Assembly: GCA_001782515.1 (NCBI GenBank) | Contig: MFOV01000012.1 | Coordinates: 43,272 to 63,673, forward strand | DNA: 20,402 nucleotides | Source: Candidatus Levybacteria bacterium RIFCSPLOWO2_01_FULL_39_10 | Lineage (GTDB): Bacteria > Patescibacteriota > Microgenomatia > Levybacterales > UBA12049 | Direction: 5' to 3' | Part shown: piece by piece, positions 5,006 to 11,267 of the stretch | Layout of the letters: each line of letters starts with the position of its first letter | Numbering within the stretch: the stretch's first letter is position 1 | The notes under the pieces: generated by a model | The model's database searches: none | Told to the model about the DNA's origin: nothing | The model's input: the letters and a program-made list of their open reading frames with translations, nothing else | Position numbers and translations under genes: made by a program

Positions 5006-6226
5006 CTAAATTTTAATAGGCTCCAATTTTGAAATAATTTTTGCCCCAATTAGCGCACCCAAAAATCCTGCTAATGCAACACCAACTAATTCCGCTGGAA
5101 TCATTGATAAAATCAGAATTAGGCCAATTATGGGAGAAATAAGAGCAGTAAATATCCCACTGACACTTCCGATTATTATTCCAGGGCCGGTGAGTGCAGG
5201 ATGAATTTTTTCAAATATTAAACTAAGTGTCACTCCCATAAAGACTGACGGGAAAACTAATCCTCCTCTATATCCTCCTGCTAGAGACCAGCCAGTTACC
5301 AAAAGCTTGGTTATAAAAATAATTAGAAGTGTAGCAACAGTATAAGATGAAGAATTTTCAAGAAGAATTGATGTTCCTTCTTTTCCGCTAAATTCTACTG
5401 ACGGGCCACCGATTAAATATAATATTCCAATTACAGCTCCAAAAACAGAAGCTGATACAAGCCAATGATAATTATTATCGATCTTTTTTGTAATAACTGA
5501 CAGCTTTTTTATAAGTAGCTTTAATAGATATGCTAAAAATGCTCCTAAAATTCCCAAAATTAATGCAAAAATTAAATCCTGAATATGAAAGTTTGATGAA
5601 CCCGTAGGAATAGTACCAAACCCAATTGCAGATCCTTTAATTGCAACAAGAGTTGCATATGCGGCAACGCCAGCAATAATCGGCGGAATATAATGTTTAA
5701 TAACAATTTTCCCCTCCTTTTTAAAAATAATAATAATTGGAATAAGTATTGACAAAAGGGATCCGAAGAATGCAACAAGAAGTGCACCAACACTTGAAAT
5801 TGCCAAAAGTTTTGCTGAATTTAGGTCACTGCTTTTTTGCGCAAACCAAATACCAAGCCCTCCGGCTATTCCAACAAGTGATGCCTCTGGTCCAAGGCTT
5901 GCGCCTGCCAAAAGACTTCCCGCACCTATCACAAAAATCGTCCCCAAGTCATTTAAATCAGTATGCTTTATCTCCTCGTCTTCAAGAAAATTAGTTTCCG
6001 CCTTTCCAACGCGGTTTTGTTTAAAGTTCCTGATTATATATGAATAGGCAATACTTAAAAAAATCGCAACTGGAATTAGTGCAAGCCTGAGCGAATCAGT
6101 ATTAAACAATTCATTCCAAAGATATTCTGTTCCTTGGTTAACTATGAACTCGAATAAAACAAAAACTACTGCATTTGCAACACCGATTGCTAAAGATATG
6201 AGGATAAATTTTAATAAGGCCGACAT
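5006..6226 (-). CDS. ClC-family chloride channel/transporter
   Basis: 406 aa, polytopic. Two ClC signatures are present: GASLGPEASL (108-117), with E114 at the gating-glutamate position of the GxxxGPE motif, and AGGYRGGLVFPSVFMG (316-331), matching the second signature. The protein should pass chloride or another small anion across the cytoplasmic membrane, as channel or H+-coupled antiporter. The usual first signature GSGIP, which supplies the central anion-binding serine, was not found: the segment before the first signature reads NRVGKAETNF. It is shorter than typical bacterial ClC proteins and has no CBS domains. Start ATG; -10-like sequences (TATATA, TATAAA) lie just upstream without a Shine-Dalgarno, so a very short leader is likely. 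Confidence 0.85.
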   Translation of the reverse strand: MSALLKFILISLAIGVANAVVFVLFEFIVNQGTEYLWNELFNTDSLRLALIPVAIFLSIAYSYIIRNFKQNRVGKAETNFLEDEEIKHTDLNDLGTIFVIGAGSLLAGASLGPEASLVGIAGGLGIWFAQKSSDLNSAKLLAISSVGALLVAFFGSLLSILIPIIIIFKKEGKIVIKHYIPPIIAGVAAYATLVAIKGSAIGFGTIPTGSSNFHIQDLIFALILGILGAFLAYLLKLLIKKLSVITKKIDNNYHWLVSASVFGAVIGILYLIGGPSVEFSGKEGTSILLENSSSYTVATLLIIFITKLLVTGWSLAGGYRGGLVFPSVFMGVTLSLIFEKIHPALTGPGIIIGSVSGIFTALISPIIGLILILSMIPAELVGVALAGFLGALIGAKIISKLEPIKI

Positions 6227-6321
6227 TTTATAAACGTATATAATTAGATGTTTTAAGTTCTGGTGATGAACTATTTTTATTATTCATAAATTTTATTGTC
6301 AGATGTTAACATAAAAATCGA

Positions 6322-7293
6322 TTATTTTAAATATTTTTCAATATTTTCCAAGTGCTCATCATATGTCACAGAACAATATATGTTTCCTTTTCTATCATGT
6401 AAATAAAAAAAACAATCAGTGTCAGTAGGATTTAGTGCTGCTTCAATTGCAGTTATTCCAGGGTTTGCAATTGGAGTAGGTGGAAGGCCGCTGTATTTAT
6501 AAGTATTGTAAGGGGAATCTGTATTTTTTATATCAGCTCCTGTTAGAGATTCCCACCATTGCCCGTTTACCTTACCTGTTGCGTATTGAATTGTTGCATC
6601 AATTTCCAGTTTTTGCCCGGCCGAAAGTCTATTCCAAATAATTCCTGATATAAGTTTGATATCCTCTTGCCCTGCCGCTTCCCGTTCAAGAAGAGAAGCA
6701 ATTTTAAGTACCGTAGTCCATTTTATATTTTTTTCTTCTGCCTCTTTTTGATAGGGTGCAAATTTTTCATTAAAGTTTCCTATCATCCGAAGTGCAATTT
6801 GCTGACCCCCCTCATCTTTCGGAATGAGATACGTGTCAGGAAAATAAACACCTTCTCTATAGTCTGGGTTTACATTTGTATATTCGCTATTCCATTTTTC
6901 AAGTTCTTCCTCATCCCAATTAAATTTACTTGCTAGTATTTCTCCAATTTGTTCCTTCCTAATTCCTTCTTTTATTACAATTTTTTTTAAATCTGCACCT
7001 TCTTTTAGTTCACTGATTATTTCAAAAACATTCATATTTTTTGAAAGATAATATCCGCCCTCCTCGATTTCTCCTAAGTTTAAAACCAGTCTTGCAACAT
7101 CAAATGCAATAAATGATTTAATATAGCCTTCTTTTTCAAGTTGAAGAGCGGCAACATCGCCTTTTTCACTATCTATTAAAACAATTTCTGTTTCGCTCTC
7201 GTTTTCCGGAGCACCAAAGGGATTAAAAAATAAAGTTAAAATTCCAATAATTGAAATTAAAAAAATTACAAAAATAAGAAGGATTTTTTTCAT
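6322..7293 (-). CDS. mltG: Endolytic murein transglycosylase MltG (YceG-like)
   Basis: 323 aa. An N-terminal membrane helix (about 4-23) is followed by an extracytoplasmic region with a small N-terminal domain (about 35-105) and the YceG catalytic domain. Key signature: KIASLLEREAAG with E203 as likely catalytic Glu, then ISGIIWNRLSAGQKLEIDATIQYA in two parts (215-225, 226-238), and a YNTYKYSGLPPTPIANPG segment near the end. MltG cleaves nascent glycan strands and is thought to release them from synthesis. The length is close to the E. coli protein. The ATG follows an inverted-repeat half ATCTAACGGG directly, with no Shine-Dalgarno, and an upstream short ORF and hairpin suggest control at the mRNA leader. 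Confidence 0.93.
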   Translation of the reverse strand: MKKILLIFVIFLISIIGILTLFFNPFGAPENESETEIVLIDSEKGDVAALQLEKEGYIKSFIAFDVARLVLNLGEIEEGGYYLSKNMNVFEIISELKEGADLKKIVIKEGIRKEQIGEILASKFNWDEEELEKWNSEYTNVNPDYREGVYFPDTYLIPKDEGGQQIALRMIGNFNEKFAPYQKEAEEKNIKWTTVLKIASLLEREAAGQEDIKLISGIIWNRLSAGQKLEIDATIQYATGKVNGQWWESLTGADIKNTDSPYNTYKYSGLPPTPIANPGITAIEAALNPTDTDCFFYLHDRKGNIYCSVTYDEHLENIEKYLK

Positions 7294-7355
7294 CCCGTTA
7301 GATATTTATTATGCTATGAATCATTTTCAACCAACCCCGTTAAAAATCTAACGGG
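7294..7355. promoter_or_regulatory. CCCGTTA repeat cluster in the mltG leader, REP-like or attenuator
   Basis: On the plus strand: CCCGTTAGAT (7294-7303, abutting the mltG start), CCCGTTA (7336-7342) and ATCTAACGGG (7346-7355). The last two form a 7-bp hairpin with a 6-nt loop. The outer pair is a perfect 10-bp inverted repeat spaced by 42 nt. In the mltG mRNA the 5' element can pair either with its neighbour or with the copy touching the start codon, so two exclusive folds are possible. Confidence 0.55.
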
Positions 7356-7361
7356 ATTCAC
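7314..7361 (-). CDS. 15-codon leaderless ORF upstream of mltG
   Basis: GTG start exactly 6 nt after TATAAT on the minus strand. Peptide MNPVRFLTGLVENDS, then TAG at 7316-7314, 20 nt before the mltG ATG. Codons 3-9 are encoded by the CCCGTTA hairpin. Translation of it would melt the hairpin, so it may be a leader peptide. Alternatively it is only the translation of a REP-like repeat. Confidence 0.35.
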   Translation of the reverse strand: MNPVRFLTGLVENDS

Positions 7362-7367
7362 CTGCCA

Positions 7368-7376
7368 ATTATAGCA
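7368..7376 (-). promoter_or_regulatory. Extended -10 promoter of mltG (TGCTATAAT)
   Basis: On the minus strand TGCTATAAT is followed by TGGCAG and GTG. It shares the TGCTATAATTG start of the module on the plus strand and the same 6-nt spacing. No convincing -35. The predicted mltG leader is about 68 nt. Confidence 0.6.
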
Positions 7377-7445
7377 AAATGGTTTTGTGGTATATTTAAT
7401 TTGTTAAGCCTTGGCTTGCTAGACTAAACTAGAAGTTTATTATTT

Positions 7446-7829
7446 TTAGTTTTCAGGGGACGGAGGGACTTCTTTTTTTGAATCTTTGCCCATCTTATCT
7501 ACAAAGAAATTTATAACGGTACTTACTATTGATAATACAAGTGCTCCAATAAATGCGGGAACTATTCCATCAACCTCAAATCCTGGTACAATCCATGCTG
7601 ATAAGGCAAAAGTTGCGGCATTAACAACTAGCGCAAATAATCCAAAGGTCACCATGGTTATGGGAAGAGAAATAAGCCTAAGTATGGGTCTTATGAATGT
7701 ATTAACAAGACCAACAACAATTGTTGCAACAAGTAAGGCCATTGAGTCTGAGAATGTAATTCCTGGGACAACATAAGAGGTTATAAAAAGAGCTATAGCA
7801 GATCCTATAAATGAAATTACAAAATGCAT
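7446..7829 (-). CDS. Phage holin family 4 (superfamily IV) membrane protein
   Basis: 127 aa with four hydrophobic segments (about 3-22, 29-49, 55-77 and 83-113) and a charged Pro-rich tail (KEVPPSPEN). The pattern SYVVPGITFSDSMALLVATI, GLVNTFIRPILRLISLPITM and AWIVPGFEVDG is characteristic of the small 4-TM family (PF04020-type) that is widespread in chromosomes and is not evidence for a phage. Function is unknown. The start is supported by a weak AAAGG about 9 nt upstream. Divergent from the gene at 8066 and transcribed toward mltG. Confidence 0.85.
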   Translation of the reverse strand: MHFVISFIGSAIALFITSYVVPGITFSDSMALLVATIVVGLVNTFIRPILRLISLPITMVTFGLFALVVNAATFALSAWIVPGFEVDGIVPAFIGALVLSIVSTVINFFVDKMGKDSKKEVPPSPEN

Positions 7830-7914
7830 AACATTAAACCTTTATTAATAATAACATAATAAATGCGATTTGTATTTAAGTCAATGAAAATTTGGGCTTA
7901 GGCTGAATTCATGA

Positions 7915-7922
7915 TATATAAT
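7915..7922 (+). promoter_or_regulatory. Probable promoter of the structured leader
   Basis: TGATATATAAT contains overlapping -10 candidates: TATATA (7915-7920, with upstream TG) and TATAAT (7917-7922). A poor -35 TTGGGC (7892-7897) is 17 nt before the former. The start near 7928 would give a leader of about 138 nt before the TTG at 8066. Confidence 0.5.
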
Positions 7923-7936
7923 GAAGTTAATTGTAC

Positions 7937-8060
7937 GTCCTCCCAATCTTACCGTTCACCTTTAGGTACTATTCGTACACGGCTCTCGGGGCGATTTCAG
8001 GAGGACTTAAGACCTCTCTAATCCCGATTAAAATCGGGAAAGAGAGTCTAAAGGAGGTGA
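7937..8060 (+). promoter_or_regulatory. Structured 5' leader, candidate riboswitch or cis-regulatory RNA
   Basis: GTCCTCC (7937-7943) can pair with GGAGGAC (8000-8006), closing a domain that contains CCGT/ACGG (7952-7955/7979-7982) and a GTAC hairpin. A second long hairpin follows: CTCTCT, then CCCGATT-AA-AATCGGG (8022-8037 approx.), then AGAGAG. The Shine-Dalgarno AAGGAGGTGA (8051-8060) follows directly. CCTCC at 7939-7943 could pair with the Shine-Dalgarno GGAGG instead of 8000-8004, giving on/off states. No known riboswitch class was recognised. Confidence 0.5.
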
Positions 8061-8065
8061 AAAAT

Positions 8066-8380
8066 TTGGCGAGTCAAAAATTATTAATTACAAAAATAAA
8101 TCCTACGTCGCTTGGAAATTTTGTAGGAACATTTTATGCAGTAATTGGCGTAGCAATTGGTTTAATACTTGCATTTGGTTCAGCAATATCGGTCTGGGTT
8201 GGGGCTCAAGGCTGGAATTTTTTTCAAGGACTTGGATTTGGACTGGCTGTAGGAATATTGGGAGTTGTGATTTATCCTTTCATATATTTTATAATCGGCT
8301 GGATTCAGGGTGCTATCTTTGGTCTAATATTTAATGTCGCCACTTCTTACATGGGCGGTCTTGAAATTGAAACTAAATAA
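8066..8380 (+). CDS. Small integral membrane protein of unknown function
   Basis: 104 aa from a TTG start, preferred because of the perfect Shine-Dalgarno GGAGGTGA (8053-8060) 5 nt upstream. The frame is open further upstream only through the structured leader. Soluble N-terminus MASQKLLITKINPTSLGNF, then a hydrophobic helix (about 20-45) and a longer Gly-rich hydrophobic region (about 54-92) that could form two helices with small-residue packing. The C-terminus GGLEIETK is charged. No family was recognised with confidence. Expression is probably controlled by the upstream RNA structure. Confidence 0.65.
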   Translation: MASQKLLITKINPTSLGNFVGTFYAVIGVAIGLILAFGSAISVWVGAQGWNFFQGLGFGLAVGILGVVIYPFIYFIIGWIQGAIFGLIFNVATSYMGGLEIETK

Positions 8381-8403
8381 TCTTGTTATCATAGTATTTA
8401 GTT

Positions 8404-8441
8404 AAATATTACCGGACAATATTTGTTCGTGTAATTTTTTT
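8404..8441 (+). terminator. Weak hairpin and T-run after the small membrane protein gene
   Basis: AAATATT (8404-8410) and AATATTT (8418-8424) form a 7-bp AT stem with loop ACCGGAC. A run of seven T (8435-8441) lies 10 nt further on, farther than usual for an intrinsic terminator. Confidence 0.35.
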
Positions 8442-8463
8442 GTTCATTTTACATCATTTCTAC

Positions 8464-8886
8464 ATGGCAGACAGTCAAAAAAATATAATAATAAAACAAA
8501 ATCAATTAGAATCTATTCAGAAATCCTTTACCAGTCTTGCATTCGGTATAATTATTTTAATAGGAATTTAATACATTGCTAGAGATTTATTAGCTCCAAT
8601 ACCACTTTCTGTATTTATAGCAGTTCTTATATTTCCAATTTTTAAGTGGTACAGAAGAGAAGGTCTTTCAAGACCTATTTCCCTAATTCTTATGACTCTG
8701 ACTTTTTTTGGAGGTGTGGTTGCAATAGTTGTATTCCTAACTTGGTCATTTAGTTTGCTTTTTAGCTCCCCGTCATCTTATACAGAAGCATTCAGGCAGT
8801 CTTTAAATCAAATAACAAAAAATAGTTTAGTTTTATTTGAAAAATACTTTCAAAAATCACGGTTGTTAATAAAGGTAAGTAATTAA
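8464..8886 (+). pseudogene. Broken AI-2E/PerM-family transporter gene, N-terminal part
   Basis: From ATG 8464 the frame reads MADSQKNIIIKQNQLESIQK and a hydrophobic helix, hits TAA at 8569-8571, then continues in the same frame: YIARDLLAPIPLSVFIAVLI, FPIFKWYRREGLSRPISLIL, further helices, and stops at 8884-8886. The helix pattern with SVFIAVLIFPIFKW..R and a short loop of the PRPISLIL type resembles the N-terminus of AI-2E family transporters, normally about 330-380 aa. Only about 140 codons remain, so there is a nonsense mutation plus loss of the C-terminal two thirds. The 120 bases after it hold no clear gene. Confidence 0.6.
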
Positions 8887-8952
8887 ATTTTCTGACAGCA
8901 AGATTTGTTAGACGAAGTATATTTAGACTTCCTCAGGGCAAATAAACTCAAT

Positions 8953-8981
8953 TTGACTTTTGGCTTCAAAAGAGAGATTAT
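8953..8981 (+). promoter_or_regulatory. Possible promoter of the EF-Tu domain-2-like gene
   Basis: TTGACT (8953-8958), 17 nt, GATTAT (8976-8981). The -10 is a 4/6 match. It would give a leader of about 33 nt carrying the Shine-Dalgarno at 9008-9015. Confidence 0.35.
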
Positions 8982-9020
8982 TTAATAACTTCAAACGAAT
9001 GAGGTTAGGTGGTGATTAAG

Positions 9021-9275
9021 ATGGGTGAGCCTAAAAAATTGGGTGTTATAACTCACTACTACGATAAGCTTGGGGTTGGTATTGTTAAACTCGAGCAGGA
9101 TTTAAAAGTGGGCGATAAACTAAAATTCCAGGGAAACAAAACCGATTTTGAGCAAATTGTTGAGCAAATGCAATTTGATCACAAAGATATTGAAGAAGCC
9201 ACAAAGGGTCAAGAAGTCGGAATAAAACTTGATGAGAAAGTGAGAGATGGGGACGAAGTATTCCTGACAGAATAA
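9021..9275 (+). CDS. Translation elongation factor-like protein (EF-Tu domain 2 fold)
   Basis: 84 aa. ATG at 9021 is preferred to in-frame GTGs at 9009 and 9012 because those lie in the Shine-Dalgarno AGGTGGTGA (9007-9015). The sequence is a single beta-barrel of the EF-Tu domain 2/IF2 type: LGVITHYYDKLGVGIVKL, LKVGDKLKFQGNKTDFEQIV, MQFDHKDIEEATKGQEVGIK and VRDGDEVFL. The typical features are 'VGD.(I/L).(F/I).G', then 'V.SMQ..H..' and 'A..G..VG(I/L)'. Small stand-alone versions without a GTPase domain occur in archaea and CPR bacteria. Their role is not established; nucleic-acid or ribosome contact is plausible. Confidence 0.8.
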   Translation: MGEPKKLGVITHYYDKLGVGIVKLEQDLKVGDKLKFQGNKTDFEQIVEQMQFDHKDIEEATKGQEVGIKLDEKVRDGDEVFLTE

Positions 9276-9342
9276 AAACTTATTATATAAACTACAGTTA
9301 GCACCTCACGGTTCGGCCGGCACTACACATAGACCTATAGTC

Positions 9343-9371
9343 TTGACAATCATGATCTCTTTTGATATACT
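9343..9371 (+). promoter_or_regulatory. Strong consensus-like promoter
   Basis: TTGACA (9343-9348), 17 nt, TATACT (9366-9371) with TG at the extended -10 position. The start is predicted near 9378, about 70 nt before the ATG at 9449. Confidence 0.7.
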
Positions 9372-9448
9372 TGCGTAAGTAAAGTTCTATACTTGACTTT
9401 TCACAGAGATAAGTTCAAGATTAAAATTATCAGGCTTTATCTTTAATT

Positions 9449-9871
9449 ATGGCTGCAGAGTTTGGACCACAGGTTCCAGGATCTGTTAAGCCCGAAGCAA
9501 CCACTCCGGTAATTCCTCATGAGTCTCGTCCTCCTTCAGAAGGCACAGCTTCCCAAGTTGTATTCGACTTAGATCGAATGTCCCGTGAAGAAAGAATGAA
9601 ACATTACATCGCACAACAATTTGCTCTAGGCCCACTAGGAGATACGACGGTAACCTCATCAAGGTTTAAGCCTAATGGTGTTGAGCTGAGTGATCATATT
9701 CCATATGAGGGAAGTCTAGCTGAGGAATCTAGTCCATGGGGTATGGAAATAGTAGATCCAAATAGACAGTTTTCAAGCCCTGAAGAAAGAGCGTATCTAA
9801 TAGATTATTATCGATCACTTTTAACTCCCGAACAAAGAGAAGCTATTGAATTATCAGAAAAAGAAAGATAG
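9449..9871 (+). CDS. Hypothetical protein, Pro/Glu/Ser-rich
   Basis: 140 aa, not recognised. The N-terminal third is low-complexity and Pro-rich (PQVPGSVKPEATTPVIPHES), probably disordered. A helical segment MSREERMKHYIAQQF follows, then a middle part with PYEGSLAEESSPWGMEIVDP and a C-terminal helical part SSPEERAYLIDYYRSLLTPE ending in a charged helix. No signal peptide or membrane helix. A strong promoter at 9343 and a 70-nt leader precede it. The Ni-SOD operon starts 50 nt downstream with its own promoter, so a functional link is not shown. ATG 9449 has no Shine-Dalgarno; a TATCTT 5 nt before it may give a second, leaderless start. Confidence 0.6.
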   Translation: MAAEFGPQVPGSVKPEATTPVIPHESRPPSEGTASQVVFDLDRMSREERMKHYIAQQFALGPLGDTTVTSSRFKPNGVELSDHIPYEGSLAEESSPWGMEIVDPNRQFSSPEERAYLIDYYRSLLTPEQREAIELSEKER

Positions 9872-9883
9872 TCTAGATTTTCC

Positions 9884-9912
9884 TTGACTTTTCTACCCAC
9901 CCGTTTTATCAT
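9884..9912 (+). promoter_or_regulatory. Promoter of the sodN operon, near-leaderless
   Basis: TTGACT (9884-9889), 17 nt, TATCAT (9907-9912). ATG lies 9 nt after the -10, so the leader should be only 2-3 nt. No Shine-Dalgarno is present. Confidence 0.65.
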
Positions 9913-9921
9913 CAATTCACG

Positions 9922-10401
9922 ATGAAGTTTGCTTCGATCTTAAGTCACCTACCTCACAAAACAGCATACGCACATTGTGATATTCCGTGCGGAATTTATG
10001 ATCCTCATGCGTCTCAAATGGCAGCACATACTATAATCCGTATGACTCAGTTTTTAGAGGAAATTAAACGCGATAACGAAACAAAAGTAGAACATGATAT
10101 TGCCCGAGTCACACACATCAAAGAAGAACATGGGCAATTGGTTGAGGAAGAATTAGAAACTCTTCAAAATGATTATTTCAAAGAAGAACATTATAAAGCC
10201 CACAAAAACCTTAAAGACTTACTCGCAAAAGGAGTAAGTCTATCAGTTAAAACAAGGCAAAGTATTGATATGAAAGCAGCTGGTGAACTTTTAGAAATAG
10301 TTATGCAAATAGCCGAAATTTTTTACAAGACAAAGAATGTGCCTTCAAAAAGAGTTAAATCTACCTATCCAACAGAACTTGATATTGTAGTTCCCGCTTG
10401 A
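9922..10401 (+). CDS. sodN: Nickel-type superoxide dismutase precursor
   Basis: 159 aa. The Ni-hook motif HCDIPCGIYDP is at residues 18-28 after a 17-residue leader ending in AYA. Cleavage before H18 gives the mature N-terminus in which His1, Cys2 and Cys6 (H18, C19, C23 here) bind Ni. The remainder is a four-helix-bundle-type protein with ARVTHIKEEHGQLVEEELET and later MKAAGELLEIVMQIAEIFY, as in SodN. It dismutates superoxide to O2 and H2O2. It forms an operon with its maturation protease, which starts on the last base of its stop codon (TGATG). Near-leaderless promoter at 9884. Mature length about 142 aa, slightly longer than Streptomyces SodN. Confidence 0.95.
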   Translation: MKFASILSHLPHKTAYAHCDIPCGIYDPHASQMAAHTIIRMTQFLEEIKRDNETKVEHDIARVTHIKEEHGQLVEEELETLQNDYFKEEHYKAHKNLKDLLAKGVSLSVKTRQSIDMKAAGELLEIVMQIAEIFYKTKNVPSKRVKSTYPTELDIVVPA

Positions 10402-10676
10402 TGATTATATCTCTTTTTAAAACCTCAGGACATAGTATGGAGCCGGAAATTACAAACGGCTCTTTTTTTATTGCATCAGGTGTTCCGTATAAGTTCACAA
10501 ATCCAAAAATAGGAGATTTAATTATTTTTAAAAACCAGAATAAAACGATTGTAAAAAAAATAATCAAAATTGAAAAAAAGAATTATGTTATCGCAGGACA
10601 AAACTTATCAGACAGCATGAAGTTTGAACCTATTACAAAAAAAGATATTCTGGGAAAAGTAATTTTCAATTTTTAA
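10401..10676 (+). CDS. sodX: Ni-SOD maturation protease (S24/S26 signal-peptidase-like)
   Basis: 91 aa from ATG 10401; a TTG at 10398 is an alternative. Ser-Lys dyad features: SGHSMEPEI with S12 as nucleophile, and NKTIVKKIIKIE with K52 as likely general base. GDLIIFKN matches the region before the lysine. No membrane helix is present, unlike ordinary signal peptidase I. Proteases of this family lie next to sodN and remove its leader to expose the Ni-binding N-terminus, which fits here exactly. One-base overlaps join it to sodN (TGATG) and to the methyltransferase (TAATG), so translation is probably coupled. Confidence 0.9.
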   Translation: MIISLFKTSGHSMEPEITNGSFFIASGVPYKFTNPKIGDLIIFKNQNKTIVKKIIKIEKKNYVIAGQNLSDSMKFEPITKKDILGKVIFNF

Positions 10677-11203
10677 TGCTTATGGAATTAATTTTTAATT
10701 TGGGACTTCTTTTAATTATTGTTATTTTGTTAATTCTTCTTTCTTGGGTTTGGCCGCCTGATAGTCCATGGGCACCAAGATGGAGAACAAAAAAAGAAAC
10801 AGCGCGGGCTGCGTTTAAATTGGCAAGACTTGGAAAAAAAGATACAGTTTACGAACTTGGGAGCGGAGAGGCAATTGCCCTAATGGTGGCTGCTTCAGAA
10901 TTCAAAGCAAAAGGAGTTGGAATTGAAATAGAGCCTTTTAGATTTTTCCTTTCAAAAATCACTGTTTGGAGAAAGGGTTTGAACAAAGAAATAAAATTTG
11001 TAAGAGGAAATTTTTATAAAGAGGATTTGTCCGGTGCAACAGTTCTATACCTCTATCTTGTTCCTCAGACTTTAAATAGACTTATTCCGAAATTTAGAAA
11101 AGAGTTAAAAAAAGGAACAAGAATTGTTTCATATAAATATGAAATAAGTTTACCTTTGGAAAAAGAAGATAAAAAAAATGAGCTCCGGCTCTATATAATA
11201 TAA
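10676..11203 (+). CDS. Membrane-anchored class I SAM-dependent methyltransferase
   Basis: 175 aa. An N-terminal hydrophobic helix (about 4-25) is followed by WPPDSPWAPRW and a Rossmann-type methyltransferase domain. Motif I is VYELGSGEA (58-66) and the acidic residue of motif II is E86 in GVGIEIEP. The segment VRGNFYKEDLSGATVLYLYL (108-129 region) matches motifs III-IV, and PKFRKELKKGTRIVSY follows. The substrate is unknown; these short membrane-linked enzymes are common in CPR genomes. It begins on the last base of the sodX stop, making a third operon gene, and is followed by a 24-bp palindrome. Alternative start ATG at 10682. Confidence 0.8.
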   Translation: MLMELIFNLGLLLIIVILLILLSWVWPPDSPWAPRWRTKKETARAAFKLARLGKKDTVYELGSGEAIALMVAASEFKAKGVGIEIEPFRFFLSKITVWRKGLNKEIKFVRGNFYKEDLSGATVLYLYLVPQTLNRLIPKFRKELKKGTRIVSYKYEISLPLEKEDKKNELRLYII

Positions 11204-11226
11204 GAAAAAGAAACCTTTAATTAATA

Positions 11227-11250
11227 CTTCAATACTTTAAAGTATTGAAG
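11227..11250. terminator. 24-bp perfect palindrome between convergent genes
   Basis: The half-site CTTCAATACTTT is followed directly by its exact reverse complement. It lies between the convergent methyltransferase and FemAB genes, so a bidirectional terminator is the simplest reading. Neither flank has a long T-run. Confidence 0.55.
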
Positions 11251-11267
11251 AACAATAAAAATCTAAT

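Noticed and set aside
7446..7829. Prophage, suggested by a holin-family protein
   Set aside because: This 4-TM family is common in bacterial chromosomes and no other phage gene is nearby.
7931..8065. N-terminal extension of the gene at 8066 from a TTG at 7931
   Set aside because: The region is a folded leader with long inverted repeats, and a perfect Shine-Dalgarno lies 5 nt before the TTG at 8066.
8569..8571. Stop-codon recoding in the broken transporter gene
   Set aside because: The codon is TAA, not the TGA recoded in some CPR lineages, and TGA ends several genes here; the gene is also truncated at its 3' end.
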